Assembly: GCF_014655295.1 (NCBI RefSeq)
Contig: NZ_BNBI01000008.1
Coordinates: 186,001 to 250,000 of the forward strand
DNA from: Streptomyces fumanus
GTDB lineage: Bacteria; Actinomycetota; Actinomycetes; Streptomycetales; Streptomycetaceae
DNA: 64,000 nucleotides
Reading direction: 5' to 3'
This document shows positions 46,059 to 54,097 of the stretch, one piece after another (within the stretch, counting starts at the first letter, position 1; every line of letters starts with the position of its first letter). The position numbers and the translations under genes were made by a program. Under the pieces are notes generated by a model. The model saw only the letters and a list, made by a program, of their open reading frames with translations. It was not told the DNA's origin and did no database searches.

Positions 46059-46952
46059 ATGAAGACGACCGACGCTCCCGCTCCGGCTCCGGTGAAGGAG
46101 CGGCCGGCCCCCGCACGGCCGGCCAAGGAGGGCACCACCCTCAACGTGTTCTCGCACGGCATGCTCGTCCTGTGGGCGGTCATGGTCGTGCTGCCGCTGG
46201 TGTGGGCGGTGATGACCTCCTTCAAGGACGACGCCTCGATCTTCCGCTCGCCCTGGTCGCTGCCGGACAAGCTGCACTTCGACAACTGGTCGCGGGCCTG
46301 GACCGAGGCCAACATGAGCGACTACTTCCTCAACACGGTCCTGGTGGTGGGGGGTTCGCTGATCGGCACCCTGGTGCTCGGCTCGATGGCGGCCTACGTA
46401 CTGGCCCGCTTCGACTTCCCGGGCAACCGGTTCGTCTACTACCTGTTCGTCGGCGGCATGAGCTTCCCGATCATGCTCGCGCTGGTCCCGCTGTTCTACG
46501 TGGTGAACAACATGGGGCTGCTCAACACCATCCACGGGCTGATCCTGGTCTACATCGCCTACTCGCTGCCGTTCACGGTGTTCTTCCTGACCGCCTTCTT
46601 CCGGACCCTGCCGACCTCGATCGCGGAGGCGGCGTTCGTGGACGGGGCCTCGCACACCCGGACGTTCTTCCAGATCATGCTGCCGATGGCCAAGCCCGGC
46701 CTGATCAGCGTCGGCATCTTCAACTTCCTGGGGCAGTGGAACCAGTACATGCTGCCCACGGTGCTGAACACCGACCCGGACAAGCGCGTCCTCACCCAGG
46801 GCCTGGTGCAGCTCGCCGTCAGCCAGGGGTACAAGGGGGACTGGTCGGGCCTCTTCGCGGGCCTGGTGATGGCGATGCTGCCGGTGCTGGCGGCGTACGT
46901 GATCTTCCAGCGGCAGGTGGTCCAGGGGCTGACGGCGGGTGCCTTGAAGTAA
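46059..46952 (+). CDS. ngcG: Sugar ABC transporter permease NgcG
   Basis: This is the second membrane subunit, of the MalG type, with 297 residues. An N-terminal Pro/Ala/Lys-rich tail (1-28) precedes six helices. The EAA loop is IAEAAFVDGASHTRTFFQIMLPMAKPG (residues about 188-214). It starts 2 bases after the ngcF stop, so the two are translationally coupled. No ATPase gene follows. NgcEFG is known to use the shared MsiK ATPase in Streptomyces, and the same is expected here. A strong hairpin closes the operon. Confidence 0.9.
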   Translation: MKTTDAPAPAPVKERPAPARPAKEGTTLNVFSHGMLVLWAVMVVLPLVWAVMTSFKDDASIFRSPWSLPDKLHFDNWSRAWTEANMSDYFLNTVLVVGGSLIGTLVLGSMAAYVLARFDFPGNRFVYYLFVGGMSFPIMLALVPLFYVVNNMGLLNTIHGLILVYIAYSLPFTVFFLTAFFRTLPTSIAEAAFVDGASHTRTFFQIMLPMAKPGLISVGIFNFLGQWNQYMLPTVLNTDPDKRVLTQGLVQLAVSQGYKGDWSGLFAGLVMAMLPVLAAYVIFQRQVVQGLTAGALK

Positions 46953-46970
46953 CCCCTTGACGCCGGCCCG

Positions 46971-47004
46971 GTGTGCCGCTCCCGATGCCTCGGGGGCGGC
47001 ACAC
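46971..47004 (+). terminator. Terminator of the ngcEFG operon
   Basis: GTGTGCCGCTCCCG and CGGGGGCGGCACAC-type arms form a long stem with a 6-base loop, 18 bases after the ngcG stop. Confidence 0.8.
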
Positions 47005-47137
47005 GGCTGTCCGGAGCCGGGTACCCGGATGCGGTTCAACCTCTTGACGGGAGGCGACCCGAACGGCTCAGCTTAGAGTTCACTAGTTGGACATGGACGG
47101 GACCTCATCGAAGCGGTCCCGCGCGCAGGAGGTCGTC

Positions 47138-48349
47138 GTGGAGACTCCGGGGTCGCAGTCGTCGCTGCACCGAGCCAACCTGGAGCGGGTGGTACGAGCC
47201 GTACGGCTGGCCGGATCGCTGACGCAGGCGGAGATCGCGAGGACGACGGGACTCTCCGCGGCGACCGTCTCCAACATCGTGCGGGAGCTGAAGGACGGCG
47301 GCACGGTCGAGGTCACGCCCACCTCGGCGGGCGGCCGGCGGGCCCGCAGCGTCTCGCTGAGCGGGGACGCCGGCATCGTGATCGGGGTGGACTTCGGCCA
47401 CACCCATCTGCGGGTCGCGGTCGGCAACCTCGCCCACCAGGTGCTGGCCGAGGAGTCCGAGCCGCTGGACGTGGACGCCTCCGCGACCGAGGGCTTCGAC
47501 CGGGCCGAGGAACTGGTCAAACGGCTGATCGAGGTGACCGGCGTCGACCCCGCCAAGCTGGCCGGGGTGGGGCTGGGCGTGCCCGGCCCGATCGACGTGG
47601 AGTCCGGGACGCTGGGCTCGACCGCGATCCTGCCCGGCTGGGGCGGCACCCGGCCCGCCGAGGAGCTGCGGGGGCGGCTCGGCGTGCCGGTGCACGTGGA
47701 CAACGACGCCAACCTCGGCGCCCTGGGCGAGCTGGTCTGGGGGAGCGGCCGGGGGGTGCGGGACCTGGCGTACATCAAGGTCGCCAGCGGTGTCGGGGCC
47801 GGCCTGGTGATCGCCGGGAAGATCTACCGGGGGCCCGGCGGCACGGCGGGCGAGATCGGGCACATCACCCTGGACGAGGCCGGCCCGGTCTGCCGCTGCG
47901 GCAACCGCGGCTGCCTGGAGACCTTCACGGCGGCGCGCTACGTCCTGCCGCTGCTCCAGCCCAGCCACGGCACCGAGCTGACCATGGAGGGCGTGGTCCG
48001 GCTGGCCCGGGACGGCGACCCCGGGTGCCGCCGGGTGATCGCCGACGTCGGCCGGCACATCGGCAGCGGCGTCGCCAATCTCTGCAACCTGCTGAACCCC
48101 AGCCGGGTCGTGCTCGGCGGCGATCTGGCGGAGGCGGGGGAGCTGGTGCTGGGCCCCATCCGGGAGTCCGTGGGCCGGTACGCCATCCCCAGCGCGGCGC
48201 GTCAACTCTCCGTGCTCCCCGGGGCACTTGGCGGCCGTGCCGAGGTGCTCGGCGCGCTCGCCCTGGCGCTGAGCGAGATGGGCGATTCGACCCTTCTCGA
48301 CGGTAGTGCGACGGGCTCGCTGCCCACCGCCACCCCCGCCTTCACTTAG
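47138..48349 (+). CDS. ROK-family transcriptional regulator (Rok7B7-like)
   Basis: ROK regulators have a winged-helix DNA-binding domain and a sugar-kinase-fold domain. The 403-residue protein has the HTH SLTQAEIARTTGLSAATVSNIVRELKDGG (residues about 27-55), then the ATP/sugar fold with VDFGHTHLRVAVG, VHVDNDANLGALGE and the zinc motif CRCGNRGCLE (about 250-260). Location between ngcEFG and xylFGH is that of Rok7B7, which links carbon uptake and antibiotic control. The GTG at 47138 has AGGAGG 5 bases upstream; ATG 47093 or TTG 47087 would extend it by 15-17 residues without such a site. Confidence 0.9.
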   Translation: METPGSQSSLHRANLERVVRAVRLAGSLTQAEIARTTGLSAATVSNIVRELKDGGTVEVTPTSAGGRRARSVSLSGDAGIVIGVDFGHTHLRVAVGNLAHQVLAEESEPLDVDASATEGFDRAEELVKRLIEVTGVDPAKLAGVGLGVPGPIDVESGTLGSTAILPGWGGTRPAEELRGRLGVPVHVDNDANLGALGELVWGSGRGVRDLAYIKVASGVGAGLVIAGKIYRGPGGTAGEIGHITLDEAGPVCRCGNRGCLETFTAARYVLPLLQPSHGTELTMEGVVRLARDGDPGCRRVIADVGRHIGSGVANLCNLLNPSRVVLGGDLAEAGELVLGPIRESVGRYAIPSAARQLSVLPGALGGRAEVLGALALALSEMGDSTLLDGSATGSLPTATPAFT

Positions 48350-48383
48350 AGAACGGATGGCACCGTTGCCATCTCGTTAAGGA

Positions 48384-48396
48384 TTTACTTCTTGAC
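48384..48396 (+). promoter_or_regulatory. Putative Rok7B7 binding site upstream of xylF
   Basis: TTTACTTCTTGAC fits, at every position, the degenerate Rok7B7 consensus TTKAMKHSTTSAV that I recall from work on S. avermitilis. It sits 75 bases before the xylF start. A weaker match (10 of 13, ending CTCTTGAC, 47036-47048) lies upstream of the rok gene itself. Confidence 0.55.
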
Positions 48397-48470
48397 GTCG
48401 CACGTGCGGCCGAGTTGACTTCCAGCCACCTCGGCCGCAACGACGCGGCCTCGTCAGGGAGGTTTCTGAA

Positions 48471-49586
48471 GTGAACACGCGTATGCGTCGTGCCGCCGTA
48501 GCCGTTGCCGCCACCGCGATGGCCGTCTCGCTCGCCGCCTGTGGCAGCGCCAAGGAGTCCGGCGACGGCGACAAGTCCTCGGACTCGGCCGCCAAGAAGG
48601 GCGACGCCATCAAGGTCGGCCTGCTGCTGCCGGAGAACCAGACCGCTCGTTACGAGAAGTTCGACAAGCCCTTGATCGAGAAGAAGGTCAAGGAGCTGAC
48701 GAACAACAAGGGCAAGGTCGTCTACGCCAACGCCAAGCAGGACGCCAGCCTGCAGAACCAGCAGGTCGACACGATGGTGACCAACAAGGTCGACGTGCTG
48801 ATCGTGGACGCGGTGGACTCCAAGGCCATCGCGGGCTCGGTGAAGAAGGCCAAGGAGGCCGGCATCAAGGTCGTGGCCTACGACCGCCTGGCCGAGGGCC
48901 CGATCGACGCCTACACCTCGTTCGACAACGTGACGGTCGGCAAGACCCAGGGCGAGGCCCTCCTGGAGGCCCTCGGCGACAAGGCCAAGGACGGCCAGAT
49001 CGTCATGATGAACGGCTCGGCCACCGACCCGAACGCCAAGCAGTTCAAGGACGGCGCCCACTCCGTGCTCGACGGCAAGGTCAAGATCGGCCGCGAGTAC
49101 GACACCAAGGAGTGGAAGCCGGAGAACGCCAACGCCAACATGGAGGGCGCCATCTCCGCCCTCGGCAAGGACAAGATCGTCGGCGTCTACTCCGCCAACG
49201 ACGGCATGGCGGGCGGCATCATCACCGCCCTGAAGGCGGCCGGCATCGACGACATCCCGGTCACCGGCCAGGACGCCGAGCTCAACGGCGTGCAGCGCAT
49301 CGTCACCGGCGAGCAGTACATGAGCGTCTACAAGCCCTACCCGCAGGAGGCGGACGTCGCCGCGGAGATGGCCGTCGCCCTCGCCCAGGGCAAGTCGCTC
49401 GACTCCATCGCCAAGGACACGGTCGACAGCCCCACCACCAAGGGCGTCCCGTCCGTCCTCGTCCCGGTCGTCTCGCTGACCCAGGACAACATCAAGGACA
49501 CCGTCGTCAAGGACGGCATCTACACCATCGACGAGATCTGCGGCGGCAAGTACAAGTCCGCCTGCGACAAGATCAAGCTCAGCTAA
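48471..49586 (+). CDS. xylF: Xylose-type ABC transporter substrate-binding lipoprotein XylF
   Basis: This is the sugar-binding lipoprotein of a D-xylose/ribose-class importer. The 371-residue protein has a signal peptide with lipobox LAAC (Cys about 24) and a Ser/Lys-rich spacer. A periplasmic-binding type 1 fold follows: IKVGLLLPENQTARYEKFDKPLIEKKV, YANAKQDASLQNQQVDTMVTNKVDVLIVDAVDSKAIAG, and IVGVYSANDGMAGGIITALK. GGGAGG precedes the GTG. The sugar is inferred from similarity to XylF and linkage to XylGH and a ROK regulator. Hairpins after the stop separate it from xylG. Confidence 0.9.
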   Translation: MNTRMRRAAVAVAATAMAVSLAACGSAKESGDGDKSSDSAAKKGDAIKVGLLLPENQTARYEKFDKPLIEKKVKELTNNKGKVVYANAKQDASLQNQQVDTMVTNKVDVLIVDAVDSKAIAGSVKKAKEAGIKVVAYDRLAEGPIDAYTSFDNVTVGKTQGEALLEALGDKAKDGQIVMMNGSATDPNAKQFKDGAHSVLDGKVKIGREYDTKEWKPENANANMEGAISALGKDKIVGVYSANDGMAGGIITALKAAGIDDIPVTGQDAELNGVQRIVTGEQYMSVYKPYPQEADVAAEMAVALAQGKSLDSIAKDTVDSPTTKGVPSVLVPVVSLTQDNIKDTVVKDGIYTIDEICGGKYKSACDKIKLS

Positions 49587-49598
49587 GGCCGCCCCCGC

Positions 49599-49689
49599 CT
49601 CCCGTACCCATGACCCGTACGGGAGCAGGCCGCACCAGCTCCTCCGGCGCCCCGCACACATCAGCCCCGCAAGCTAGGCGGGGCGCCGG
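49599..49689 (+). promoter_or_regulatory. Two hairpins in the xylF-xylG gap
   Basis: CTCCCGTAC/GTACGGGAG (49599-49625, 9 pairs) and CCGGCGCCCCGC/GCGGGGCGCCGG (49644-49689, 12 pairs) follow the binding-protein gene. Such intra-operon structures usually raise binding-protein expression over the membrane genes by partial termination or RNA stabilisation. Confidence 0.65.
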
Positions 49690-49774
49690 ACGGAACACCG
49701 GCGGGCACCCCCCGCCCACCCCCAACTTTCTGCACTACCTTCCGCCGGGTCAGGCGGCGAAGGAGATGGTTCAC

Positions 49775-50557
49775 GTGTCCGCTACGCCCGTGCTGGCGTT
49801 GCGCGGGGTCTCCAAGCGATTCGGTGCCGTCCAGGCGCTCACCGACGTCGAGCTTGAGGTCCACGCCGGTGAAGTGGTCGCCCTGGTGGGCGACAACGGC
49901 GCCGGAAAGTCCACGCTGGTCAAGACGATCGCCGGCGTGCACCCCATCGATGAAGGCGCCATCGAGTGGGACGGCAAGGCCGTCACGATCAACAAGCCGC
50001 ACGACGCCCAGAACCTGGGCATCGCGACCGTCTACCAGGACCTCGCGCTGTGCGACAACATCGACGTGGTCGGCAACCTCTACCTGGGCCGGGAGATCCG
50101 CAAGCGCGGGGTCCTGGACGAGGTGGAGATGGAGCGCCGCTCCCGCGAGCTGCTGGACACGCTGTCCATCCGCATCCCCAGCGTCCGCATCCCGATCGCC
50201 TCGCTCTCCGGCGGTCAGCGCCAGGTGGTGGCCATCGCCCGCTCCATGCTGGGCGAGCCCAAGCTCGTCATCCTCGACGAGCCGACCGCCGCCCTCGGCG
50301 TCGAGCAGACCGCCCAGGTCCTCGACCTGGTCGAGCGGCTGCGCGAGCGCGGCCACGCCGTCATCCTCATCAGCCACAACATGGCCGACGTCAAGGCCGT
50401 GGCCGACAAGGTCGCCGTGCTGCGCCTCGGCCGCAACAACGGCGTCTTCGAGGTCAAGTCGACCTCGCAGGAAGAGATCATCTCCGCCATCACCGGCGCC
50501 ACGGACAACGCCGTGACCCGCCGTGCGGCGCGCACCACTGGGGAGGTCCAGAAGTGA
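49775..50557 (+). CDS. xylG: Sugar ABC transporter ATP-binding protein XylG, single-domain form
   Basis: This is the ATPase of the xylose-type importer. The 260-residue protein has one ABC module: Walker A GDNGAGKST (residues about 36-44), Q-loop YQDLAL, signature LSGGQRQVVAIARS (about 147) and Walker B LVILDEPTAALG, with H in LISHNMADV. E. coli XylG is about twice as long with two modules, so this is a half-size form. GAAGGAG lies 9 bases before GTG 49775; the ATG at 49766 is too close to it. It overlaps xylH by 4 bases. Confidence 0.9.
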   Translation: MSATPVLALRGVSKRFGAVQALTDVELEVHAGEVVALVGDNGAGKSTLVKTIAGVHPIDEGAIEWDGKAVTINKPHDAQNLGIATVYQDLALCDNIDVVGNLYLGREIRKRGVLDEVEMERRSRELLDTLSIRIPSVRIPIASLSGGQRQVVAIARSMLGEPKLVILDEPTAALGVEQTAQVLDLVERLRERGHAVILISHNMADVKAVADKVAVLRLGRNNGVFEVKSTSQEEIISAITGATDNAVTRRAARTTGEVQK

Positions 50558-51846
50558 GCATCGACAAGACCTCCACGCCCGCCGACGAGAGCGCCGTGGA
50601 GAACCCGGAGGCCGCCTCCGCCGCCGTGACCGTCGTCGACCCCCGGCTGCTCGTGCGCGAGCAGGGCTTCGCCGGCTACCTCGGCGAGTTCAAGCGGAAG
50701 ATGAAGTCCGGCGACCTGGGGTCCATACCCGTGGTCGTGGGCCTGGTGGTCATCTGGCTGATCTTCCAGAGCCTGAACTCCAACTTCCTCACCGCCGGCA
50801 ACCTCTCCGACATGTCGGTGGCCATGGTCGGCACCGGCATGATCGCCGTCGGCATCGTCTTCGTGCTGCTGCTCGGCGAGATCGACCTGTCGGTCGGCTC
50901 GGTCAGCGGTGTCGCCGGCGCCGTCTTCGCGGTGCTCGCCGTCAACCAGGGCATGAACGAGTGGCTGGCGTTCGTGCTGGCCATCCTCACCGGCACGGTG
51001 GCCGGCGCGCTGCACGGCTTCTTCTTCGCCAAGATCGGCGTCCCGGCCTTCGCGGTCACCCTGGCCGGCCTGCTGTTCTGGAACGGCTTCATGCTCCAGG
51101 TGCTCGGCGACAACGGCACCATCAACCTCGACTCCGAGGGCGTCGTCGCCAAGCTGACCAGCTACTACTTCTCCGATGTCGCCGCCGCCTACGGGCTCGC
51201 GGTCGTGGTGACGGCCGGCTACTTCCTCAGCGCCTACTTCGGCAACCGCCGCCGGGAGGCCGTGGGCGTGCCGTCCCGGCCGCTGAGCGAGATCATCGCG
51301 CGGACCGTGCTGCTGGCGGTCCTGGCCTTCGCCGTGGCGATCGTCTTCAACCAGTACAAGGGCCTGCCGCTGGCCGTGCTGATCTTCGTCCTGGTGCTGC
51401 TGCTCACCGACTTCGTGCTGCGCCGCACCGCCTACGGCCGCAAGGTCTTCGCGCTCGGCGGCAGCGTCGAGGCGTCCCGCCGCGCCGGTATCAACGTGAC
51501 CGCCGTGCGCATCTCGGTCTTCGCGATCTCCGGCACCTTCGCCGCCCTCGGCGGTCTCTTCATCGCCTCCAAGATCGCCTCGGCCAACCAGGGCGCCGGC
51601 GCCGGCGACCTGCTGATGAACGCGATCGCCGCGGCGGTGATCGGCGGCACCTCGCTGTTCGGCGGCCGCGGCCGCACCTGGAACGCGCTGCTCGGTGTGA
51701 TGGTCATCATCTCGATCCAGTACGGCCTCGCCCTCCAGGGCGTCGCCTCGCCGGTCCAGTACATGATCACCGGTGGGGTGCTGCTGGTGACCGTCGTCAT
51801 CGACGCGGTGACCCGCAAGACCCAGAAGACGGCGGGCCGCGCCTGA
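50554..51846 (+). CDS. xylH: Sugar ABC transporter permease XylH
   Basis: This is the membrane subunit of the xylose-type importer, of the BPD_transp_2 (RbsC-like) family. The 430-residue protein has a 60-residue polar N-terminal arm and about ten hydrophobic helices. It carries the family motifs FVLLLGEIDLSVGSVSGVAGAVFA (residues about 105-128), YGRKVFALGGSVEASRRAGINV and AIAAAVIGGTSLFGGRGRTWNALLG. The GTG at 50554 overlaps the xylG stop. It is the last gene of the operon, followed by a strong hairpin. Confidence 0.93.
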   Translation: MSIDKTSTPADESAVENPEAASAAVTVVDPRLLVREQGFAGYLGEFKRKMKSGDLGSIPVVVGLVVIWLIFQSLNSNFLTAGNLSDMSVAMVGTGMIAVGIVFVLLLGEIDLSVGSVSGVAGAVFAVLAVNQGMNEWLAFVLAILTGTVAGALHGFFFAKIGVPAFAVTLAGLLFWNGFMLQVLGDNGTINLDSEGVVAKLTSYYFSDVAAAYGLAVVVTAGYFLSAYFGNRRREAVGVPSRPLSEIIARTVLLAVLAFAVAIVFNQYKGLPLAVLIFVLVLLLTDFVLRRTAYGRKVFALGGSVEASRRAGINVTAVRISVFAISGTFAALGGLFIASKIASANQGAGAGDLLMNAIAAAVIGGTSLFGGRGRTWNALLGVMVIISIQYGLALQGVASPVQYMITGGVLLVTVVIDAVTRKTQKTAGRA

Positions 51847-51867
51847 CCACGCCGTTTCCCGAGACCT

Positions 51868-51897
51868 GTGCCCGGCACCAATGGCGGTGCCGGGCAC
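51868..51897 (+). terminator. Terminator of the xylFGH operon
   Basis: GTGCCCGGCACC and GGTGCCGGGCAC form a perfect 12-bp stem with a 6-base loop, 22 bases after the xylH stop. Confidence 0.85.
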
Positions 51898-52041
51898 AGC
51901 CGTGCCGTGGCACCGCCGGTGACCGGGCGGAGCCGAACGCGTGACGTACGACGCACCGCCCGGACACGCGCCGCCGGGGCGGAACATTAGACTCGACAGG
52001 CCCGGCAACAGCTCGAACAGCTCTACTGCAAGGAGGCACGG

Positions 52042-53961
52042 GTGCCGCTGCTGACCCGCATCGGGGGACCGCGCGATCTGGACCGGCTCAGCCTGGAGGA
52101 GCTTCAGGAGCTGGCCGGGGAGATCCGGACCTTCCTCGTCGACGCCGTCTCCAAGACCGGCGGCCACCTCGGCCCCAACCTCGGTGTGGTGGAGCTGACC
52201 CTCGCCCTGCACCGGGTCTTCGAGTCGCCCAGGGACAAGGTGCTCTGGGACACCGGCCACCAGTCCTACGTGCACAAACTGCTCACCGGCCGGCAGGACT
52301 TCTCCCGGCTGAAGATGAAGGGCGGCCTGTCCGGCTACCCCTCGCAGGCGGAGTCCGAGCACGACGTCATCGAGAACTCCCACGCCTCCACCGTCCTCGG
52401 CTGGGCCGACGGCATCGCCAAGGCCAACCAGGTCCTGAACCGGGACGACCACGTCGTCGCGGTGATCGGCGACGGCGCCCTGACCGGCGGCATGGCCTGG
52501 GAGGCGCTGAACAACATCGCCGCCGCCAAGGACCGCCCCCTGGTCATCGTCGTCAACGACAACGAGCGCTCCTACGCGCCGACCATCGGCGGCCTCGCCA
52601 ACCACCTGGCGACCCTGCGCACCACCGACGGCTACGAGCGCTTCCTGGCCCGCACCAAGGAGGTCCTGGAGCGCACCCCGGTGGTCGGCCGCCCGCTCTA
52701 CGACACCCTGCACGGCGCCAAGAAGGGCCTGAAGGACTTCATCGCCCCGCAGGGCATGTTCGAGGACCTGGGCCTGAAGTACGTCGGCCCCATCGACGGC
52801 CACGACATCGAGGCCCTGGAGTCCGCGCTGACCCGTGCCAAGCGGTTCGGCGGCCCGGTCATCGTGCACTGCCTCACCGAGAAGGGCCGCGGCTACCAGC
52901 CCGCCCTCGCCGACGAGGCCGACCGCTTCCACGCCGTCGGCAAGATCCACCCCGACACCGGCCTGCCGATCTCCACCTCCGGCGCCGACTGGACCTCCGT
53001 CTTCGGCGAGGAGATGGTCCGGCTCGGCGAGGAGCGCCCGGACATCGTCGCCATCACCGCCGCCATGCTCCAGCCGGTCGGCCTGGACCGGTTCGCCAAG
53101 CGCTTCCCCGACCGGGTCTACGACGTCGGCATCGCCGAGCAGCACGGCGCCGTCTCCGCCGCCGGCCTCGCCCACGGCGGACTCCACCCGGTCTTCGCCG
53201 TCTACGCCACCTTCCTCAACCGGGCCTTCGACCAGGTCCTGATGGACGTGGCCCTGCACAAGTGCGGCGTCACCTTCGTCCTGGACCGGGCGGGCATCAC
53301 CGGCACCGACGGCGCCTCGCACAACGGCATGTGGGACATGTCGATCCTCCAGGTCGTCCCCGGTCTGCGGCTGGCCGCCCCGCGCGACGCCGACCAGGTC
53401 CGCGCCCAGTTGCGGGAGGCCGTCGCCGTGGACGACGCCCCGACCGTGGTCCGCTTCTCCAAGGGCGCCGTCGGCCCCGCCGTCCCCGCCGTCGGCCGGG
53501 TCGGCGGCATGGACGTGCTGCGCGAGGCCGGCACCGACCGGCCCGACGTACTGCTGGTCTCCGTCGGCGCGCTCGCCCCGATGTGCCTGGAGGTGGCCGG
53601 CCTGCTGGAGCGGCAGGGCATCTCCACCACCGTCGTCGACCCGCGCTGGGTCAAGCCCGTCGACGAGGCCCTGGCCCCGCTCGCCGAGCGGCACCGCGTG
53701 GTCGTCACCGTCGAGGACAACTCCCGGGTCGGCGGTGTCGGCTCGGCCATCGCCCAGGCCCTGCGGGACGCCGGCGTCGACGTACCGCTGCGCGACTTCG
53801 GCATCCCGCCGCGCTTCCTCGACCACGCCTCCCGCGCCGAGGTGCTCGCCGAGATCGGACTGACCGCGCCGGACATCGCCCGCCAGGTCACCGGCCTGGT
53901 CGCCAAGCTCGACGGCCGCTACGACCGGGCCGCCGCACCGGTGGAGGCCGCCCGCGACTGA
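52042..53961 (+). CDS. dxs: 1-deoxy-D-xylulose-5-phosphate synthase
   Basis: DXS condenses pyruvate and glyceraldehyde 3-phosphate with thiamine diphosphate, the first step of the MEP isoprenoid pathway. The 639-residue protein has HLGPNLGVVELTLALHRVF, the ThDP motif GDGALTGGMAWEALNN (residues about 142-157), and the transketolase central motif DRAGITGTDGASHNGMWDMS. The C-terminal domain has VVDPRWVKPVDEAL. AAGGAGG precedes the GTG at 52042. It is transcribed alone and ends at an 18-bp hairpin. From memory, streptomycetes often have a second dxs copy. Confidence 0.95.
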   Translation: MPLLTRIGGPRDLDRLSLEELQELAGEIRTFLVDAVSKTGGHLGPNLGVVELTLALHRVFESPRDKVLWDTGHQSYVHKLLTGRQDFSRLKMKGGLSGYPSQAESEHDVIENSHASTVLGWADGIAKANQVLNRDDHVVAVIGDGALTGGMAWEALNNIAAAKDRPLVIVVNDNERSYAPTIGGLANHLATLRTTDGYERFLARTKEVLERTPVVGRPLYDTLHGAKKGLKDFIAPQGMFEDLGLKYVGPIDGHDIEALESALTRAKRFGGPVIVHCLTEKGRGYQPALADEADRFHAVGKIHPDTGLPISTSGADWTSVFGEEMVRLGEERPDIVAITAAMLQPVGLDRFAKRFPDRVYDVGIAEQHGAVSAAGLAHGGLHPVFAVYATFLNRAFDQVLMDVALHKCGVTFVLDRAGITGTDGASHNGMWDMSILQVVPGLRLAAPRDADQVRAQLREAVAVDDAPTVVRFSKGAVGPAVPAVGRVGGMDVLREAGTDRPDVLLVSVGALAPMCLEVAGLLERQGISTTVVDPRWVKPVDEALAPLAERHRVVVTVEDNSRVGGVGSAIAQALRDAGVDVPLRDFGIPPRFLDHASRAEVLAEIGLTAPDIARQVTGLVAKLDGRYDRAAAPVEAARD

Positions 53962-53971
53962 GGTGCCGCCA

Positions 53972-54015
53972 ATGGGCCGGTTCCGCCACTCGTTGAAGTG
54001 GCGGAACCGGCCCAT
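53972..54015 (+). terminator. Strong terminator hairpin after dxs
   Basis: ATGGGCCGGTTCCGCCAC and GTGGCGGAACCGGCCCAT form a perfect 18-bp stem with an 8-base loop, 10 bases after the dxs stop and about 80 bases before the permease start. Confidence 0.85.
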
Positions 54016-54097
54016 CGGCGTGATGTCCGCCCGCGCCGGGCACACGTTCTGCGCGCCCTCTCGATCCTGTCGAGGACGACACAGCGTGGGAGGTCCC

